NCBI GenBank assembly: GCA_018969935.1
Contig: JAGWXJ010000003.1
Location: 1-35,674 of the forward strand
From: Alphaproteobacteria bacterium
GTDB lineage: Bacteria; Pseudomonadota; Alphaproteobacteria; Micavibrionales; UBA1664
Direction: 5' to 3'
Length of the DNA: 35,674 nucleotides
A program made the position numbers and the translations under genes. Of this stretch, positions 17,164-27,587 are shown one piece after another. The number at the start of each line of letters is the position of its first letter. The stretch's first letter is position 1. The notes below the pieces were generated by a model. The model did not search any database. It had not been told where the DNA came from and was given only the letters and a program-made list of their open reading frames with translations.

Positions 17164-18813
17164 GCCTACGATATTGCCGTCCGCATCAAGCCCGATAGCC
17201 TCAGCTGCTGGTACGCGCGGCAGGCCCGGCATGGTGTTGATGGTACCGCATAACGCAACAATAAACCCCGCCCCAGCCGATAACCTTACATCGCGCACAT
17301 GCAGCGTATGGCCTTCGGGTGCCCCCAGTAATTTAGGGTCTGTAGCAAAACTTTCCTGCGTCTTGGCCATGCACACGGGCAAACGGCCATACCCTTCCTT
17401 GATATATTGGTCGAGCTTGGCGCGCACGCCATCCCCCAGCGTTACATCGGATGCGCCGTAAAGCTTGGTCGCCACAGCCGCGATTTTATCCGCAGGATGG
17501 TAATCATCGCCGTAAAGATATTTGGGTGCGCTAGTTGCACAAATTTTGGTAACAATCGTGGCCAGCTCCTCACAGCCCTTGCCGCCTTCCGCCCAGTGGC
17601 GGCAAAGCGCAACAGGCACGCCCTCGGCTTCCACCAGCGCCTTCAGCGTCTGCCACTCCACATCGGTATCGCTCACAAAGTGGTTGATGCCGACAACAAC
17701 AGGCAACCCGAATGACTTCATGTTGCGGATATGGCGTTGCAGGTTCGCAAAACCCTTTTTAAGCGCCTCTACGTTCTCGTGGCTCAAATCGGCTTTGGCC
17801 ATGCCGCCATGCATTTTAAGCGCGCGCACCGTTGCAACAATCACGGCGGCATCGGGCCACAGGCCCGTCTGGCGGCACTTAATATCCAGAAACTTCTCAG
17901 CGCCCAAATCGGCCCCGAAGCCCGCTTCGGTAACGGCATAATCCCCCAAGGCAAGTGCCGTACGCGTGGCTATCACGGTATTGCACCCGTGGGCGATATT
18001 GGCAAACGGCCCGCCATGGACAATGGCAGGCGTGCCTTCCAGAGATTGCACAAGGTTTGGCGCCAGCGCATCACGCAGCAAGGCAACCATGCTGCCCACG
18101 GCCTTGAGATCAACAGGCGTTACAGGTTTGCCCGAACGCGTGTACGCCACAACAATCCGGGAAAGACGCGCAGCCAGATCCTCAAGGCTTTCCGCAAGGC
18201 AGAATATCGCCATGATTTCGGATGCAACCGTAATATCGAAGCGCGAGGCATGGCGCGTTTCAGGTTTGGTACCAACCTCGATATTCCTGAGCGCGCGGTC
18301 ACACACATCAAGCACGCGGCCCCATGTGATGGTCGAGGGGTCGATATCAAGCGCATTGCCAAAATGCAGGTGGTTATCAAGCATCGCGGCCAGCAGGTTG
18401 TGTGCTGCCGTGATGGCATGGAAATCACCATTGAAATGGAGGTTGATATCCTCCATCGGAATGATCTGCGCCCGCCCGCCGCCCGTAGCGCCGCCCTTAC
18501 GGCCAAAGCACGGGCCCAGCGATGGCTCGCGCAAGGCAATCACGGTTTTATGGCCGCCCCTGTTCAGTGCATCGGCAAGGCCAATCGTCGTCGTGGTTTT
18601 ACCCTCGCCCGCAGGGGTCGGGTTTGTGGCCGTTACCAATATCAGCTTGCCGCGGGGGTTCGCCGCGATGCGGCTCTGGCACCACGCAAGGTCAATCTTT
18701 GCCTTGATGTGCCCGTAAGGAATAAGCGCATGATCTGCAATCGCAACCGCATGCGCCACCTCCGCTATCTTTTTAGGGGTAACGCTACGTGCAATCTCAA
18801 GGTCTGTCGGCAT
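17155..18813 (-). CDS. fhs: Formate-tetrahydrofolate ligase
   Basis: The enzyme makes 10-formyl-tetrahydrofolate from formate, ATP and THF, feeding purine synthesis and formyl-Met-tRNA. The 552-residue monofunctional protein has the ATP-binding loop [11 protein letters not shown] (residues 66-76), the [19 protein letters not shown] signature, the family segment [15 protein letters not shown], and a [14 protein letters not shown] segment. Length is normal. It lies nine bases downstream of lysS on the same strand and is probably co-transcribed with it. Confidence 0.98.
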   Translation of the reverse strand: MPTDLEIARSVTPKKIAEVAHAVAIADHALIPYGHIKAKIDLAWCQSRIAANPRGKLILVTATNPTPAGEGKTTTTIGLADALNRGGHKTVIALREPSLGPCFGRKGGATGGGRAQIIPMEDINLHFNGDFHAITAAHNLLAAMLDNHLHFGNALDIDPSTITWGRVLDVCDRALRNIEVGTKPETRHASRFDITVASEIMAIFCLAESLEDLAARLSRIVVAYTRSGKPVTPVDLKAVGSMVALLRDALAPNLVQSLEGTPAIVHGGPFANIAHGCNTVIATRTALALGDYAVTEAGFGADLGAEKFLDIKCRQTGLWPDAAVIVATVRALKMHGGMAKADLSHENVEALKKGFANLQRHIRNMKSFGLPVVVGINHFVSDTDVEWQTLKALVEAEGVPVALCRHWAEGGKGCEELATIVTKICATSAPKYLYGDDYHPADKIAAVATKLYGASDVTLGDGVRAKLDQYIKEGYGRLPVCMAKTQESFATDPKLLGAPEGHTLHVRDVRLSAGAGFIVALCGTINTMPGLPRVPAAEAIGLDADGNIVGLF

Positions 18814-18822
18814 GGCTAAGGT

Positions 18823-20331
18823 TTAGTCTTTCAATGGCTTCAGTGTGGGGAAGCAAATGACATCACGGATATTGGGTGAACCTGTCAAAATCATGGTCAG
18901 GCGGTCAACACCAAGCCCCCAGCCGCCGCATGGCGGCAGGCCGTACTCAAGGGCCGTCACGTAATCGGCATCCAGCATCTGCGCTTCCTCGTTACCAGCT
19001 TCGCGGGCCTTTACCTGTTCTTCAAAGCGGGCGTATTGGTCGGCAGGGTCGTTCAGCTCGGTAAACATATTCGCGATTTCCCAGCCGTTCACATACGTTT
19101 CCGTACGCTCCGTCAGGCGGGGGTTGTCGCGATGCACTTTTGCCAGCGGCGATATATCCAGCGGGAAGTCCGTCACATGCGTGGGCTGTATCAGCGTATC
19201 TTCCACCTTTTCTTCAAATACGGCTGCAACAACCTCACCCCACTTGGCGGTCGGTTCAACATGCACGCCCAGCTTCTTGGCAATCGCCCGCGCCTCGGCG
19301 GCATCGAAAATGGTCATGAAATCAATGCCCGTGGCATCCATCACCAGCCCGCACATGGATTTGCGCGGCCACTTGCCGCCTACGTTAATCGTGCGGTCGC
19401 CGTACTTGAATTCAAGCGCGCCGAATACCGTCTGCGCGATATGCTGCACAAGGCCTTCCGTCAGGTCCATCATATCGGAAACATCGGTATAGGCCTTGTA
19501 AAGCTCGGCGGATGTAAATTCAGGGTTGTGCTTGGGGCTGATGCCCTCGTTACGGAAGCAACGGTTGATTTCAAACACGCAATCAGCCAGACCACCAACC
19601 ACAAGGCGCTTGAGATACAGCTCGGGCGCTACACGCATGAAGAAATCGGTATCCAGCGTATTGTGATGCGTCACAAACGGCTTGGCCGTGGCGCCGCCAA
19701 GGATGGGGTGCAGCATCGGCGTTTCAACTTCAATCCCGCCCCATGTCTTTGTCAGGTACTCGCGCATGGCCGTCGTAATCAGGGAACGCTTGCGCAACGT
19801 ATCGCGGCTTTCCTCGTTCACAATCAGGTCCACGTAACGCTGGCGGTAGCGCTGCTCGATATCCGTAAGGCCGTGGTATTTTTCAGGAAGCGGCAGCAAA
19901 CACTTGGTCAAAAGCTGGACATGCGACACGCGCACCGATAGCTCACCGCGCGGCGTACGGCGGATTTTGCCCTTGGCCCCAATGATATCGCCGATATCAA
20001 GGGTATCGAGCTTCGCAAGTTCGTCCGCATTCATGCTGTCCTTGTGGCAAAACACCTGAATTTTGCCCGATGCGTCATGCAGGTCGATAAACATGCCGTT
20101 GTTGCGCATGGCCATGATACGGCCTGCCACCGATACTTCGTCTTCGGTTTCCGTGCCCGATGCCAGCTCGGCATACTTGGCCTGAAGCGCCCCCGCCTCA
20201 TGGGTACGGCCATAGGTATAGGCGTAGGGGTTGCCACCGGCATCACGCACGGCCTTCAGCTTGGCAAGGCGCGCGGCGCGCGGGTCGGTCAGGGTTTGGT
20301 CGGTTGCGGTCTTTTCAGCAGTTTTGGACAT
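18823..20331 (-). CDS. lysS: Lysyl-tRNA synthetase, class II
   Basis: The 502-residue enzyme charges tRNA-Lys. It has the N-terminal OB-fold anticodon-binding domain (about 60-180, with [19 protein letters not shown]) followed by the class II core. Motif 2 is [14 protein letters not shown] and motif 3 is [14 protein letters not shown] near the C-terminus. The ATG at 20331 is the natural start, with a charged, poorly conserved leader of about 20 residues as in many relatives. It is divergent from the pilin-like gene; fhs follows closely. Confidence 0.98.
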   Translation of the reverse strand: MSKTAEKTATDQTLTDPRAARLAKLKAVRDAGGNPYAYTYGRTHEAGALQAKYAELASGTETEDEVSVAGRIMAMRNNGMFIDLHDASGKIQVFCHKDSMNADELAKLDTLDIGDIIGAKGKIRRTPRGELSVRVSHVQLLTKCLLPLPEKYHGLTDIEQRYRQRYVDLIVNEESRDTLRKRSLITTAMREYLTKTWGGIEVETPMLHPILGGATAKPFVTHHNTLDTDFFMRVAPELYLKRLVVGGLADCVFEINRCFRNEGISPKHNPEFTSAELYKAYTDVSDMMDLTEGLVQHIAQTVFGALEFKYGDRTINVGGKWPRKSMCGLVMDATGIDFMTIFDAAEARAIAKKLGVHVEPTAKWGEVVAAVFEEKVEDTLIQPTHVTDFPLDISPLAKVHRDNPRLTERTETYVNGWEIANMFTELNDPADQYARFEEQVKAREAGNEEAQMLDADYVTALEYGLPPCGGWGLGVDRLTMILTGSPNIRDVICFPTLKPLKD

Positions 20332-20394
20332 GACATTTCACTAAGGTTCGAATAGACTTTGTGCTGTTTTATAACAAACACGGTGGGTCCGTCC

Positions 20395-21117
20395 ATGCTG
20401 AAACATGCTCAAAAGGGTAACGTTCTCTTTATTATCCTCATCGCGGTCGTATTGTTTGCGGCCCTGACATACGCGCTTTCCAGCTCAAACCGTGGCAATA
20501 CCACCATGGACCGCGAACGCGGGAGCATCAGCGCCACCGACTACCTGAGCTACGGCCAATCCATGGAAAAAATCGTAGCCCGCATGCTTTCCAACGATAT
20601 CTCGGAAAACGGCCTCAGCTTCGAAAACACCATCTGGAAGTTCTATGACGGCACGGACGTCATGGGCGCCAACGCCAACTGCACCTCATCGGCCTGCAAA
20701 ATCTTTGACCCCGCTGGCGGCGGTCAGGAACCCAAGCTGTTTGCGGCCCAAACCGTTGCATCCCCCGCCAATACGGATGTCCAGAGCGGGCATGGCGTTG
20801 TTTACGCCCTCAAAGTCACGGGCGTAGGCACCACAGCGCACGACCTTGTCATGATGATTGCCATTCTGGACAAAAACACCTGCATGCAAATCAACAACAC
20901 CCTTGGCGTTACCAACCCTTCCAATGCCCCACCGGCTGACTCATGGTCGGGCGCCACGCGTTACACCGGCGCCTTCACCGGCCCCAATGACGCAACGGAC
21001 GAGATTGGCGACGTAGCCACAGCCATCCAGCGCAAAACGGCTGGTTGCATCACCCGCTCGGGCGGCGCTTACGGCTCGGCCGACAACTACTACTATCAGG
21101 TGCTTTACGCCCGCTAA
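20395..21117 (+). CDS. Pilin-like exported protein with a prepilin-type N-terminus
   Basis: The 240-residue protein opens MLKHAQKGNVLFIILIAVVL and continues FAALTYALSSS. That is a short basic leader, a glycine, then a hydrophobic helix of about 20 residues, the layout of type IV pilin/pseudopilin precursors or an N-terminal anchor. The usual Glu at position +5 after the cleavage glycine is not present (the sequence after Gly is NVLFI), so cleavage by a prepilin peptidase is uncertain. The rest is secreted-type, with paired cysteines (C in NCTSSAC, NTCMQ, GCITR) that may form disulfides. ATG 20395 is preferred over an upstream TTG at 20359. The last four bases overlap the convergent comF. Confidence 0.65.
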   Translation: MLKHAQKGNVLFIILIAVVLFAALTYALSSSNRGNTTMDRERGSISATDYLSYGQSMEKIVARMLSNDISENGLSFENTIWKFYDGTDVMGANANCTSSACKIFDPAGGGQEPKLFAAQTVASPANTDVQSGHGVVYALKVTGVGTTAHDLVMMIAILDKNTCMQINNTLGVTNPSNAPPADSWSGATRYTGAFTGPNDATDEIGDVATAIQRKTAGCITRSGGAYGSADNYYYQVLYAR

Positions 21118-21860
21118 TCCTTGGGTACGCGGGCTATGGCCAGCACATCCACCGCGGCGGCCCCTGCCTTGTAAAGGGCATCGGCGCAGGCATTCAGCGT
21201 TGCGCCTGTCGTAAACACATCATCAACCAGCAAGACTGTTTTACCTGCAATTTGGCCCACGCGCGCAGGATTGACGCGGAATGCCCCGCGTACATTCTTA
21301 TCCCTCTCCTTACGGCTTAAGCTGCCTTGAGGTACTGTCCGCTTGATACGCTCAAGGGCATCCACACACACGGGCCGCCCCAGCCGCTGCGCCAAGAGGG
21401 CTGACTGGTTGTACCGCCGCCGCAACAGCCTGAAACGATGCAACGGCACGGGCACCAGCACGTCTGCCTCGGCCAGCACATCGGCCCCCGCCTCCCGCAT
21501 CCAGGGCACAAATGCCCGTACGGCCTGCAACTGGTCACCCGATTTGTAGCGAAGGATGATCTTGCGGCTCGCATCATCATAAATCAGGGCCGCCCGCGCG
21601 CGCCTGAAGGTAGGTGGATATTCCATGCACGCGGCACATATCAGCCCCTCCGGCTGCACCCCGCCCAAATCATGGGGGAAAGGCAAGGCGCACTGGCTGC
21701 AATAGGGCTTGCGGATAAACCTGAGGGAAGCCCAGTAATCATAGGCCACGGTGCCATGGGCATCAACCTCCTGCCCTGTTGCAGGGCACAAGGGCGGAAG
21801 CAGCCAATCAAGCCCGTTTTGGGCCAGTTTCAGGATGTTTTTGGCAAGTGCGGCAGGCAT
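21114..21860 (-). CDS. comF: ComF family phosphoribosyltransferase-like protein
   Basis: The 248-residue protein has an N-terminal zinc-ribbon region with cysteines in LCPATGQ, YCSQC and ICAAC (residues about 25-80). A C-terminal type I PRTase domain ends in the PRPP-binding loop VLLVDDVFTTGAT (209-221). RRRYNQSALLAQRL and DKNVRGAF segments are typical of ComF. In naturally transformable bacteria ComF acts in uptake of DNA into the cytosol; elsewhere its role is unclear. No other competence gene is in this window. Confidence 0.93.
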   Translation of the reverse strand: MPAALAKNILKLAQNGLDWLLPPLCPATGQEVDAHGTVAYDYWASLRFIRKPYCSQCALPFPHDLGGVQPEGLICAACMEYPPTFRRARAALIYDDASRKIILRYKSGDQLQAVRAFVPWMREAGADVLAEADVLVPVPLHRFRLLRRRYNQSALLAQRLGRPVCVDALERIKRTVPQGSLSRKERDKNVRGAFRVNPARVGQIAGKTVLLVDDVFTTGATLNACADALYKAGAAAVDVLAIARVPKD

Positions 21861-21882
21861 GGTCTATATCTATGCATACCAG

Positions 21883-24345
21883 ATGACCACGATGGACGAA
21901 ACACCCGCGCAACAAGCCGAGGACAGCTTTTTGAAAAGCCTGCCCCACGAAGTCGTGCTGCGCGCAAAATACATCGTATCCCACCTGCTGTTGCCTGAAG
22001 GCGCAACTGTCCTTGACCTCCAGTGCGATACGGGCGCCCTAACAGCCGCCATGGCGTATCTAAACCCCCGCCTCAACTTCATAGGTTTGGACCGTAACCG
22101 CCAACTGATCATGCGCGCCCGCGCACGGTTCAAAACGGCGCAACTTGATAACCTCGGCTTTGAAGTAGGCGATGCCCTGAACCTGCGCCGCGCTGATGAT
22201 AGCGTGGACGCCATCGTCGCTTCCAATCTGTTGGGCGATATCTACAGCCGCGGCAATTACGATGAAACCCGCATCGCCGACATGATGGGCAGGCTTTTCA
22301 AGCTTCTAAAAGCCGACGGCCTCATGGTCATCCACGATTACGCCATGCCCGAGGCGGACGAATACGTGCAAATCGAGTTCCCTGTCCCCATCCGCGACCC
22401 GCGGCATTTCAGGCTCTACGGCACCCCCATCGGCAAAACGCAAGGCGAGCGCGAAATCGAATTGCTGCAATGGTTCTCGGAAAACGCAAGCGCGCGTGAC
22501 GCCGTTAAAGGATTTTACCTTGAGGAATTGCCGCCCCATGTACCCTACACGCGCTGCTTCCGCCTGCCTGCCAAATGGGCCTACGAATTCATCATCCGCA
22601 AACAGAACATCCGCAAATTCAAAGCCAATATCGGCCACCAGCACACCTGCCTGACGGAAGCCGATTACGACCGCGTGCTTGGGCGTAACATAGGCGCGCG
22701 CATCCTGCTTACGGCCCCGCAGCGCCAGCCCCACATCACGCGCTCGCATTACGATGGCGCATTCAGGCTGTATACGGCAGAAGGCAAGGCACGCGGCTAT
22801 ATGCCAACAGGGCATATTGTTGTCGCACAAAAAATCCAGCAGGGCCGCCCCTTGCGCCTTGAGGAACTGCGCCCCTCTTCCCACGCCGCGCAATCCATCA
22901 GCATCCAGACAGTGCGCGACGAAAAGAACGGCGAGGTAGCCGATGTTGTCAGCCGCGTAACCCCGCGCGTTGAAATCATCCCCTACTTCATGGCCACCAA
23001 CGGTAGCCTGAAGGTGATATTGCAGGCGGAGGCCGAAAAGGGCATCGCCAACCTGACACCGCGCACGCGCAATAACCTTGATGGCAAACGCTGGTCCGGC
23101 CACATGGTATGTGCACCATCCCTTCCCGTTTACGAACTCGAAGGATTTGACCACGCAAGTTTGGGCGCCATCGCCCGCCTGATGATCCAGAAATTCGGCC
23201 TCACACCGCAGCACGGCAAAGGCTTTGAAGACGGCCTCAAGGGTTATCCATCCCCCGCCATGATCGATGAACGGATGGATACGATATACATCAACGTCCA
23301 GCCACCTATGGCCTTGGGCCCGCGCGCAACCAGCCCCTTCGATGAACTGCGCCTTAAGGTCTACGACGCCGAGGATGTGTTGCGTGCTACGGGCGCAGGC
23401 TTTATTCCCAATGCCTGGCTGGATATCCAGCTACAGGACCTCATGAAGCGCAACGGCCTGAAACCCAAGCCATGGCTGCACGAGGCCGTCCCCCTTTCCT
23501 ACGACCCTCCGCCCGAAGACCAGATGTTAAGGGCAGCGAAAATCCTGAAGCAGAAACCGAAGAAGCCGGAAAAACCATCCGCCAGCAAATGGGCCCCGCC
23601 CGAAAAATGGCCGGTACGCGCAGGCTCCTTCAAACCCATCCGCGGGCATGCGGGGCAGGTCACGGCCCATCGTTCGTCCTTCGTTGAACGCGGACAAAAA
23701 GACGGCGTGGTAAGGGGCCTTGCCGCCCACGACCTCGAATTCGCAAACCCGCAGGCCGACATGCAGAACATCGCGGCCATTATGCCTCTCACCGAGGATT
23801 TTCAAGGCAACACGCTGGTCGGTTTTGAATACAAGGAATTGCCAGTCCCAAGCCGCTTCGGGCAGGAAGGCCCGATGATGAACCTGCCAACCCTGCCCCT
23901 GCCAGCCAGCGTCACGAATATCGATGAAGCCCGCGCTTATATCGCCGAACAATTCGATGTCGAACTCGCGCGCGTAGCGCCGATGGGCGAGAGCTTCTTC
24001 ACGATGGTGGACCTGATGCCCCAGCGTGTTTATCCCTTTATGCTCACACGCTATCCGCGCCGCCGCAATTTAAGTATGAAGTTCAGAAACCTCTACGATA
24101 TCCTTGACCTCACGGACACGGATTTCGCCGACAGCTTCCTCTGGAAATGGGGCCTCGCCCACGCCTATCTGTGTCAGGAAACAGCGCACCAGAGCAACTG
24201 GGCCCCAAGGGCCGAAGCCCATCAGCGCGTGTTTGGCAAAAACGCAGCAAAATGGGAAAGCGCAAGCGCCAGCTGGTACAAGACCAGAAGCGCAAACGAT
24301 AAAAAGCGCATGGCATCAAACGCCCCTCGCCGCAGGCACGAATGA
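21883..24345 (+). CDS. Large protein with N-terminal SAM-methyltransferase-like domain
   Basis: The roughly 820-residue protein starts with a class I methyltransferase-like domain (about residues 20-180). Motif I is degenerate (VLDLQCDTGALTAAM instead of DxGxGxG), then FIGLDRNRQ (motif II), and LMVIHDYAMP. The remaining 600 residues are not methyltransferase. They include a segment YPSPAMIDERMDTIYINVQPP reminiscent of the Nudix-family YPSPG...E strand, a Lys/Pro linker (about 545-570), then a DLMPQRVYPFMLTRYPRRR stretch. A fused modification or nucleotide-hydrolase enzyme is possible but not shown. The start is uncertain: ATGs at 21859, 21883 and 21892 all lack a good Shine-Dalgarno. The gene is divergent from comF and ends in a strong hairpin. 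Confidence 0.7.
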   Translation: MTTMDETPAQQAEDSFLKSLPHEVVLRAKYIVSHLLLPEGATVLDLQCDTGALTAAMAYLNPRLNFIGLDRNRQLIMRARARFKTAQLDNLGFEVGDALNLRRADDSVDAIVASNLLGDIYSRGNYDETRIADMMGRLFKLLKADGLMVIHDYAMPEADEYVQIEFPVPIRDPRHFRLYGTPIGKTQGEREIELLQWFSENASARDAVKGFYLEELPPHVPYTRCFRLPAKWAYEFIIRKQNIRKFKANIGHQHTCLTEADYDRVLGRNIGARILLTAPQRQPHITRSHYDGAFRLYTAEGKARGYMPTGHIVVAQKIQQGRPLRLEELRPSSHAAQSISIQTVRDEKNGEVADVVSRVTPRVEIIPYFMATNGSLKVILQAEAEKGIANLTPRTRNNLDGKRWSGHMVCAPSLPVYELEGFDHASLGAIARLMIQKFGLTPQHGKGFEDGLKGYPSPAMIDERMDTIYINVQPPMALGPRATSPFDELRLKVYDAEDVLRATGAGFIPNAWLDIQLQDLMKRNGLKPKPWLHEAVPLSYDPPPEDQMLRAAKILKQKPKKPEKPSASKWAPPEKWPVRAGSFKPIRGHAGQVTAHRSSFVERGQKDGVVRGLAAHDLEFANPQADMQNIAAIMPLTEDFQGNTLVGFEYKELPVPSRFGQEGPMMNLPTLPLPASVTNIDEARAYIAEQFDVELARVAPMGESFFTMVDLMPQRVYPFMLTRYPRRRNLSMKFRNLYDILDLTDTDFADSFLWKWGLAHAYLCQETAHQSNWAPRAEAHQRVFGKNAAKWESASASWYKTRSANDKKRMASNAPRRRHE

Positions 24346-24370
24346 AAAAGGCGGGCCATGCCCGCCTTTT
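24346..24370. terminator. Bidirectional intrinsic terminator
   Basis: AAAAGGCGGGC-CAT-GCCCGCCTTTT is a perfect 11-bp stem beginning right after the methyltransferase-like gene's stop codon. It has T-runs on either strand and sits between convergent genes, so it can end transcription from both sides. Confidence 0.9.
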
Positions 24371-24389
24371 GAATTTATGACCGCGTAAT

Positions 24390-24677
24390 TTAGTGGCCTT
24401 CCTTGCATTTACCGCAGCATTTATCGCCTTCACCGCATTTGGTTTCCTGCAACATGCCCATCAACTGGTCCTTGATATGGACGCGGCGCTGCTTGAGGTC
24501 CTTCTCGATATCATCGGACGTGGCACCGCCGCCATTCTCGATTTTCTCGATCTCTTTTGTAAGCACATGGTAAGCTTCCATCAGCTTCTCGAAATGCGTG
24601 TTGGATACCTTGAGTGCATGGATGGCATCCTTGTACTCCGGTAAATCGTTGACCAAAGCGTGGTGTTCTACTGTCAT
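24390..24677 (-). CDS. YdcH/DUF465 family protein with cysteine-rich tail
   Basis: The 95-residue protein matches the YdcH family: HHALVNDLPEYKDAIHALK at the start, a coiled-coil middle (about 20-48) and DDIEKDLKQRRVHIKDQL before the end. The family's function is unknown. Unusually it carries an extra tail with C81, C87, C88, C91 and H95, which looks like a small metal-binding site not usual in the family. AGGAG (complement of 24683-24687) five bases upstream fixes the start. Confidence 0.9.
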   Translation of the reverse strand: MTVEHHALVNDLPEYKDAIHALKVSNTHFEKLMEAYHVLTKEIEKIENGGGATSDDIEKDLKQRRVHIKDQLMGMLQETKCGEGDKCCGKCKEGH

Positions 24678-24787
24678 GGTAACTCCTTTGTTTCAGCTCC
24701 AAGCCTAGCAATCACGCCAAAATGCGCTTTGATGAAAGTCAACAATCCGTCATTTGCGTAAACCCTGAATCCCGCTAGGTTAGGCCC

Positions 24788-27580
24788 ATGCAACCAAAAC
24801 TGCCCTATGCAACGGCCTTGGCCGTCCAGTCCGGCCAGTGGGCCGCCCTGACCCCCGATGGCGAACTGCTGTCCGGCCCGCTGGCCGATGCATCGGCATT
24901 GCCCGCAAACGCGCCGGTAATGCTGTGCCATGCGCCCTTTGTGGCCACACGCGTGGCCCTGAATGTGCCCACCATCGACGTGCTGGAACTCTTTGCCTTC
25001 GTAAAACCCGCCCGATTTTGCGTCCCGACCATCGGCGGGCTGGCGCAAGCGTTGGGCCACCCTATCCCCCAATCAGCCGAAGACGCAGCCATGTTGCTGC
25101 CCACCCTTGCGGGCGAACTGCTGGTACATCTGCAAACAGGCACGCCCGAAAGCGCGCGCCCCCAAATCATCGCGCTGGCGGAAGCCATGGGCCAGCAAGG
25201 CCAGGGATGGGGCTGGAGCCAATGGATCATCGAAGCTTTGGGCAGCACCTACGACCCCAATAAAATCACCCGCTCGCGCGATGTGCTGGCCGCATGGGAA
25301 ACCCTGCCCGAATGGGCCGATGAAGCACCACCCACCCCGGCGTCTTCCTATGGAATCACGGGCGAGGAAGCGCGTGACCACCTCCGCGATCTGGTGACGC
25401 GCCGCCGCGGCTTTGGCCGCGCTGGCGAAGGCCGTACCGCACAGGAAAATTATACCACCCGCATCATCCCCGCCTTTGCCCCCCGCGAGCAGGAGGGCGA
25501 ACCGAATGTCGTAACCGCCGAGGCCGGCACAGGCGTAGGCAAAACACTGGGCTACCTTGCCCCCGCGCATCTGTGGGCCGAAAGAAACGAAGGCACGGTC
25601 TGGGTCGCGACCTACACCCGCAACCTGCAAAGGCAAATCGATTCCGAACTGGAAATCCTGTACCCCAACGCCGAGGAACGCGCGCGCAAGGCCGTCATCA
25701 GAAAAGGGCGGGAAAACTATTTATGCCTCCTCAACTTCGATGATCTGGTCGCAGCCACCCAAACCGCGCGTGACCCGCGCACGGTCATTGCGGCAGGCAT
25801 CATGGCGCGCTGGGTTGCCGCCACCAAGGACGGCGACCTTACAGGCAATGATTTCCCCGGCTGGCTCGAAGGCCTCCTGAAATTCGAACACACGACAGGC
25901 TTGGCCGACAGGCGCGGCGAATGCATTTACGCCGCCTGCGCGCACTACAAAAAATGCTACATCGAGCGCGCACAACGCAAAGCCAACCGGGCCCATATTG
26001 TTGTCGCAAACCATGCCCTTGCACTCTCTACGCTGGCACAGGCGGAAGCAGGCGACACCCTGCCCACACGCTACATATTCGATGAAGGGCACCACCTGTT
26101 TGATGCTGCCGACAGCATGTTCGGCATCCACTTGACCGGGCTTGAAGGGGCCGAACTGCGCCGCTGGATTCTGGGTCCTGAGGACGGCAGCGGCCCCCGC
26201 CGGGCGCGCCGCGCCAAGGGCCTGAAAAAACGGATGGAAGGCTTGGTGCTCGAAACCGATGACACGGCAAAACTGATTGAACAGGCCGTGATGGCTGCCC
26301 GCGTTTTGCCCGCACCCAACTGGAAACGAAATTTCAACAGCGACACACCGCAAGGCCCTATCGAGGCGTTTTTGCAGGCCATCTACCATCAGGTAAAGGC
26401 ACACGCTAAAGACGCGCAATCCAGCTGGTCGCTGGAATGCGATATCCATCCGCTAAACCCCGATGTGATTGTAAAGGCGGACGAATGCGTATCGGCACTC
26501 AAAAACCTTCATCGCCCGCTATTTGCACTATCCCGCAACCTGCGCGAAAAGCTGGACACCGACGCCGACCTCATGAATGCGGAAACGCGCATGCGCCTCG
26601 GTTCACTGGCAACCGGCCTTGAACGCAGGGCCACCCGTGTTGTCGCCGCATGGATAGCCATGCTTGAAAACCTCAGGGAGGAAACCCCGCCCGCCTTCAT
26701 CGACTGGTTTGCAATAGAACGCAACGATGGCCGCGATTACGATGTTGGCTACTACCGCCACTATCTGGACCCCGCCATCCCCTTCGGCACCGAGCTACGT
26801 CCGCATGCCCACGGCGTACTTGTAACGTCGGCCACGCTCAAGTCATCCCGCGCCGATGACGAGCGCGCATGGATGGAAGCCGACCGCATGACAGGCATGG
26901 AAGCATTAAGCCCGCTGGCACCCGTGCGCGTGGGCATCCAATCCCCCTTCAAATACGCCGAGCAAACGCGCGTGCTGGTCGTAAACGACATCCGAAAAGA
27001 CGATATAGCCCGCATGACCAAAGCCTACGGCAGCCTTTTCAAAGCATCGCACGGCGGTGCACTGGGCCTGTTCACGGCCATCCACCGCCTGCGCATGGTC
27101 CACGAAAAACTGGCCCCCGCACTGGAAGCCCAAAACATTCCTATTTACGCGCAGCACATCGATAACATCGGCATAGGCACCCTCGTTGATATTTTCAGGG
27201 CCGAGGAAGATGCCTGCCTGTTAGGTACCGATGCCGTGCGTGACGGTGTCGACGTACCTGGCCGCAGCCTGCGCCTCATAGTCTTTGACCGCGTGCCTTG
27301 GCCACGCCCAACCATAATGCACCGCGCCCGCAAGCAAGCCATGGGCGGCAAATCCTACGAAGAGTCCCTAACGCGCATGAAGCTGCGCCAGGCCTATGGC
27401 CGTCTGGTACGCAGCCCAACCGACCACGGGGTATTCGTACTGCTGGACAGCGGCTTCCCCAGCCGCCTTGAGGATAGCTTCCCCGAAGGCGTCGCAGTCC
27501 AACGCGTACCGCTTGATGAAGCCATCCACATCACGCGTTCCTTCTTCACCCGCCCCGAGGAACAGGAAAAAGTTGCCTGA
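24788..27580 (+). CDS. DinG/Rad3-type ATP-dependent DNA helicase with Fe-S cluster motif
   Basis: The 930-residue superfamily 2 helicase has Walker A AEAGTGVGKT (residues 244-253) and four cysteines spaced as in XPD/DinG Fe-S helicases (C313, C379, C384, C390). The DEAH-type box is DEGH (432-435), and motifs V/VI are DAVRDGVDVPG and LRQAYGRLVRSPTD near the C-terminus. Such enzymes unwind 5'-3', often R-loops or D-loops. The first 200 residues are a separate region (no intact exonuclease motif seen). It is probably the DinG-like helicase common in alphaproteobacteria. A small ORF follows after seven bases. Confidence 0.93.
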   Translation: MQPKLPYATALAVQSGQWAALTPDGELLSGPLADASALPANAPVMLCHAPFVATRVALNVPTIDVLELFAFVKPARFCVPTIGGLAQALGHPIPQSAEDAAMLLPTLAGELLVHLQTGTPESARPQIIALAEAMGQQGQGWGWSQWIIEALGSTYDPNKITRSRDVLAAWETLPEWADEAPPTPASSYGITGEEARDHLRDLVTRRRGFGRAGEGRTAQENYTTRIIPAFAPREQEGEPNVVTAEAGTGVGKTLGYLAPAHLWAERNEGTVWVATYTRNLQRQIDSELEILYPNAEERARKAVIRKGRENYLCLLNFDDLVAATQTARDPRTVIAAGIMARWVAATKDGDLTGNDFPGWLEGLLKFEHTTGLADRRGECIYAACAHYKKCYIERAQRKANRAHIVVANHALALSTLAQAEAGDTLPTRYIFDEGHHLFDAADSMFGIHLTGLEGAELRRWILGPEDGSGPRRARRAKGLKKRMEGLVLETDDTAKLIEQAVMAARVLPAPNWKRNFNSDTPQGPIEAFLQAIYHQVKAHAKDAQSSWSLECDIHPLNPDVIVKADECVSALKNLHRPLFALSRNLREKLDTDADLMNAETRMRLGSLATGLERRATRVVAAWIAMLENLREETPPAFIDWFAIERNDGRDYDVGYYRHYLDPAIPFGTELRPHAHGVLVTSATLKSSRADDERAWMEADRMTGMEALSPLAPVRVGIQSPFKYAEQTRVLVVNDIRKDDIARMTKAYGSLFKASHGGALGLFTAIHRLRMVHEKLAPALEAQNIPIYAQHIDNIGIGTLVDIFRAEEDACLLGTDAVRDGVDVPGRSLRLIVFDRVPWPRPTIMHRARKQAMGGKSYEESLTRMKLRQAYGRLVRSPTDHGVFVLLDSGFPSRLEDSFPEGVAVQRVPLDEAIHITRSFFTRPEEQEKVA

Positions 27581-27587
27581 TTGAATT

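Noticed and set aside
17731-18819. A 362-residue open frame on the plus strand across fhs
   Set aside because: It is the antisense shadow of a full-length formate-tetrahydrofolate ligase with intact motifs.
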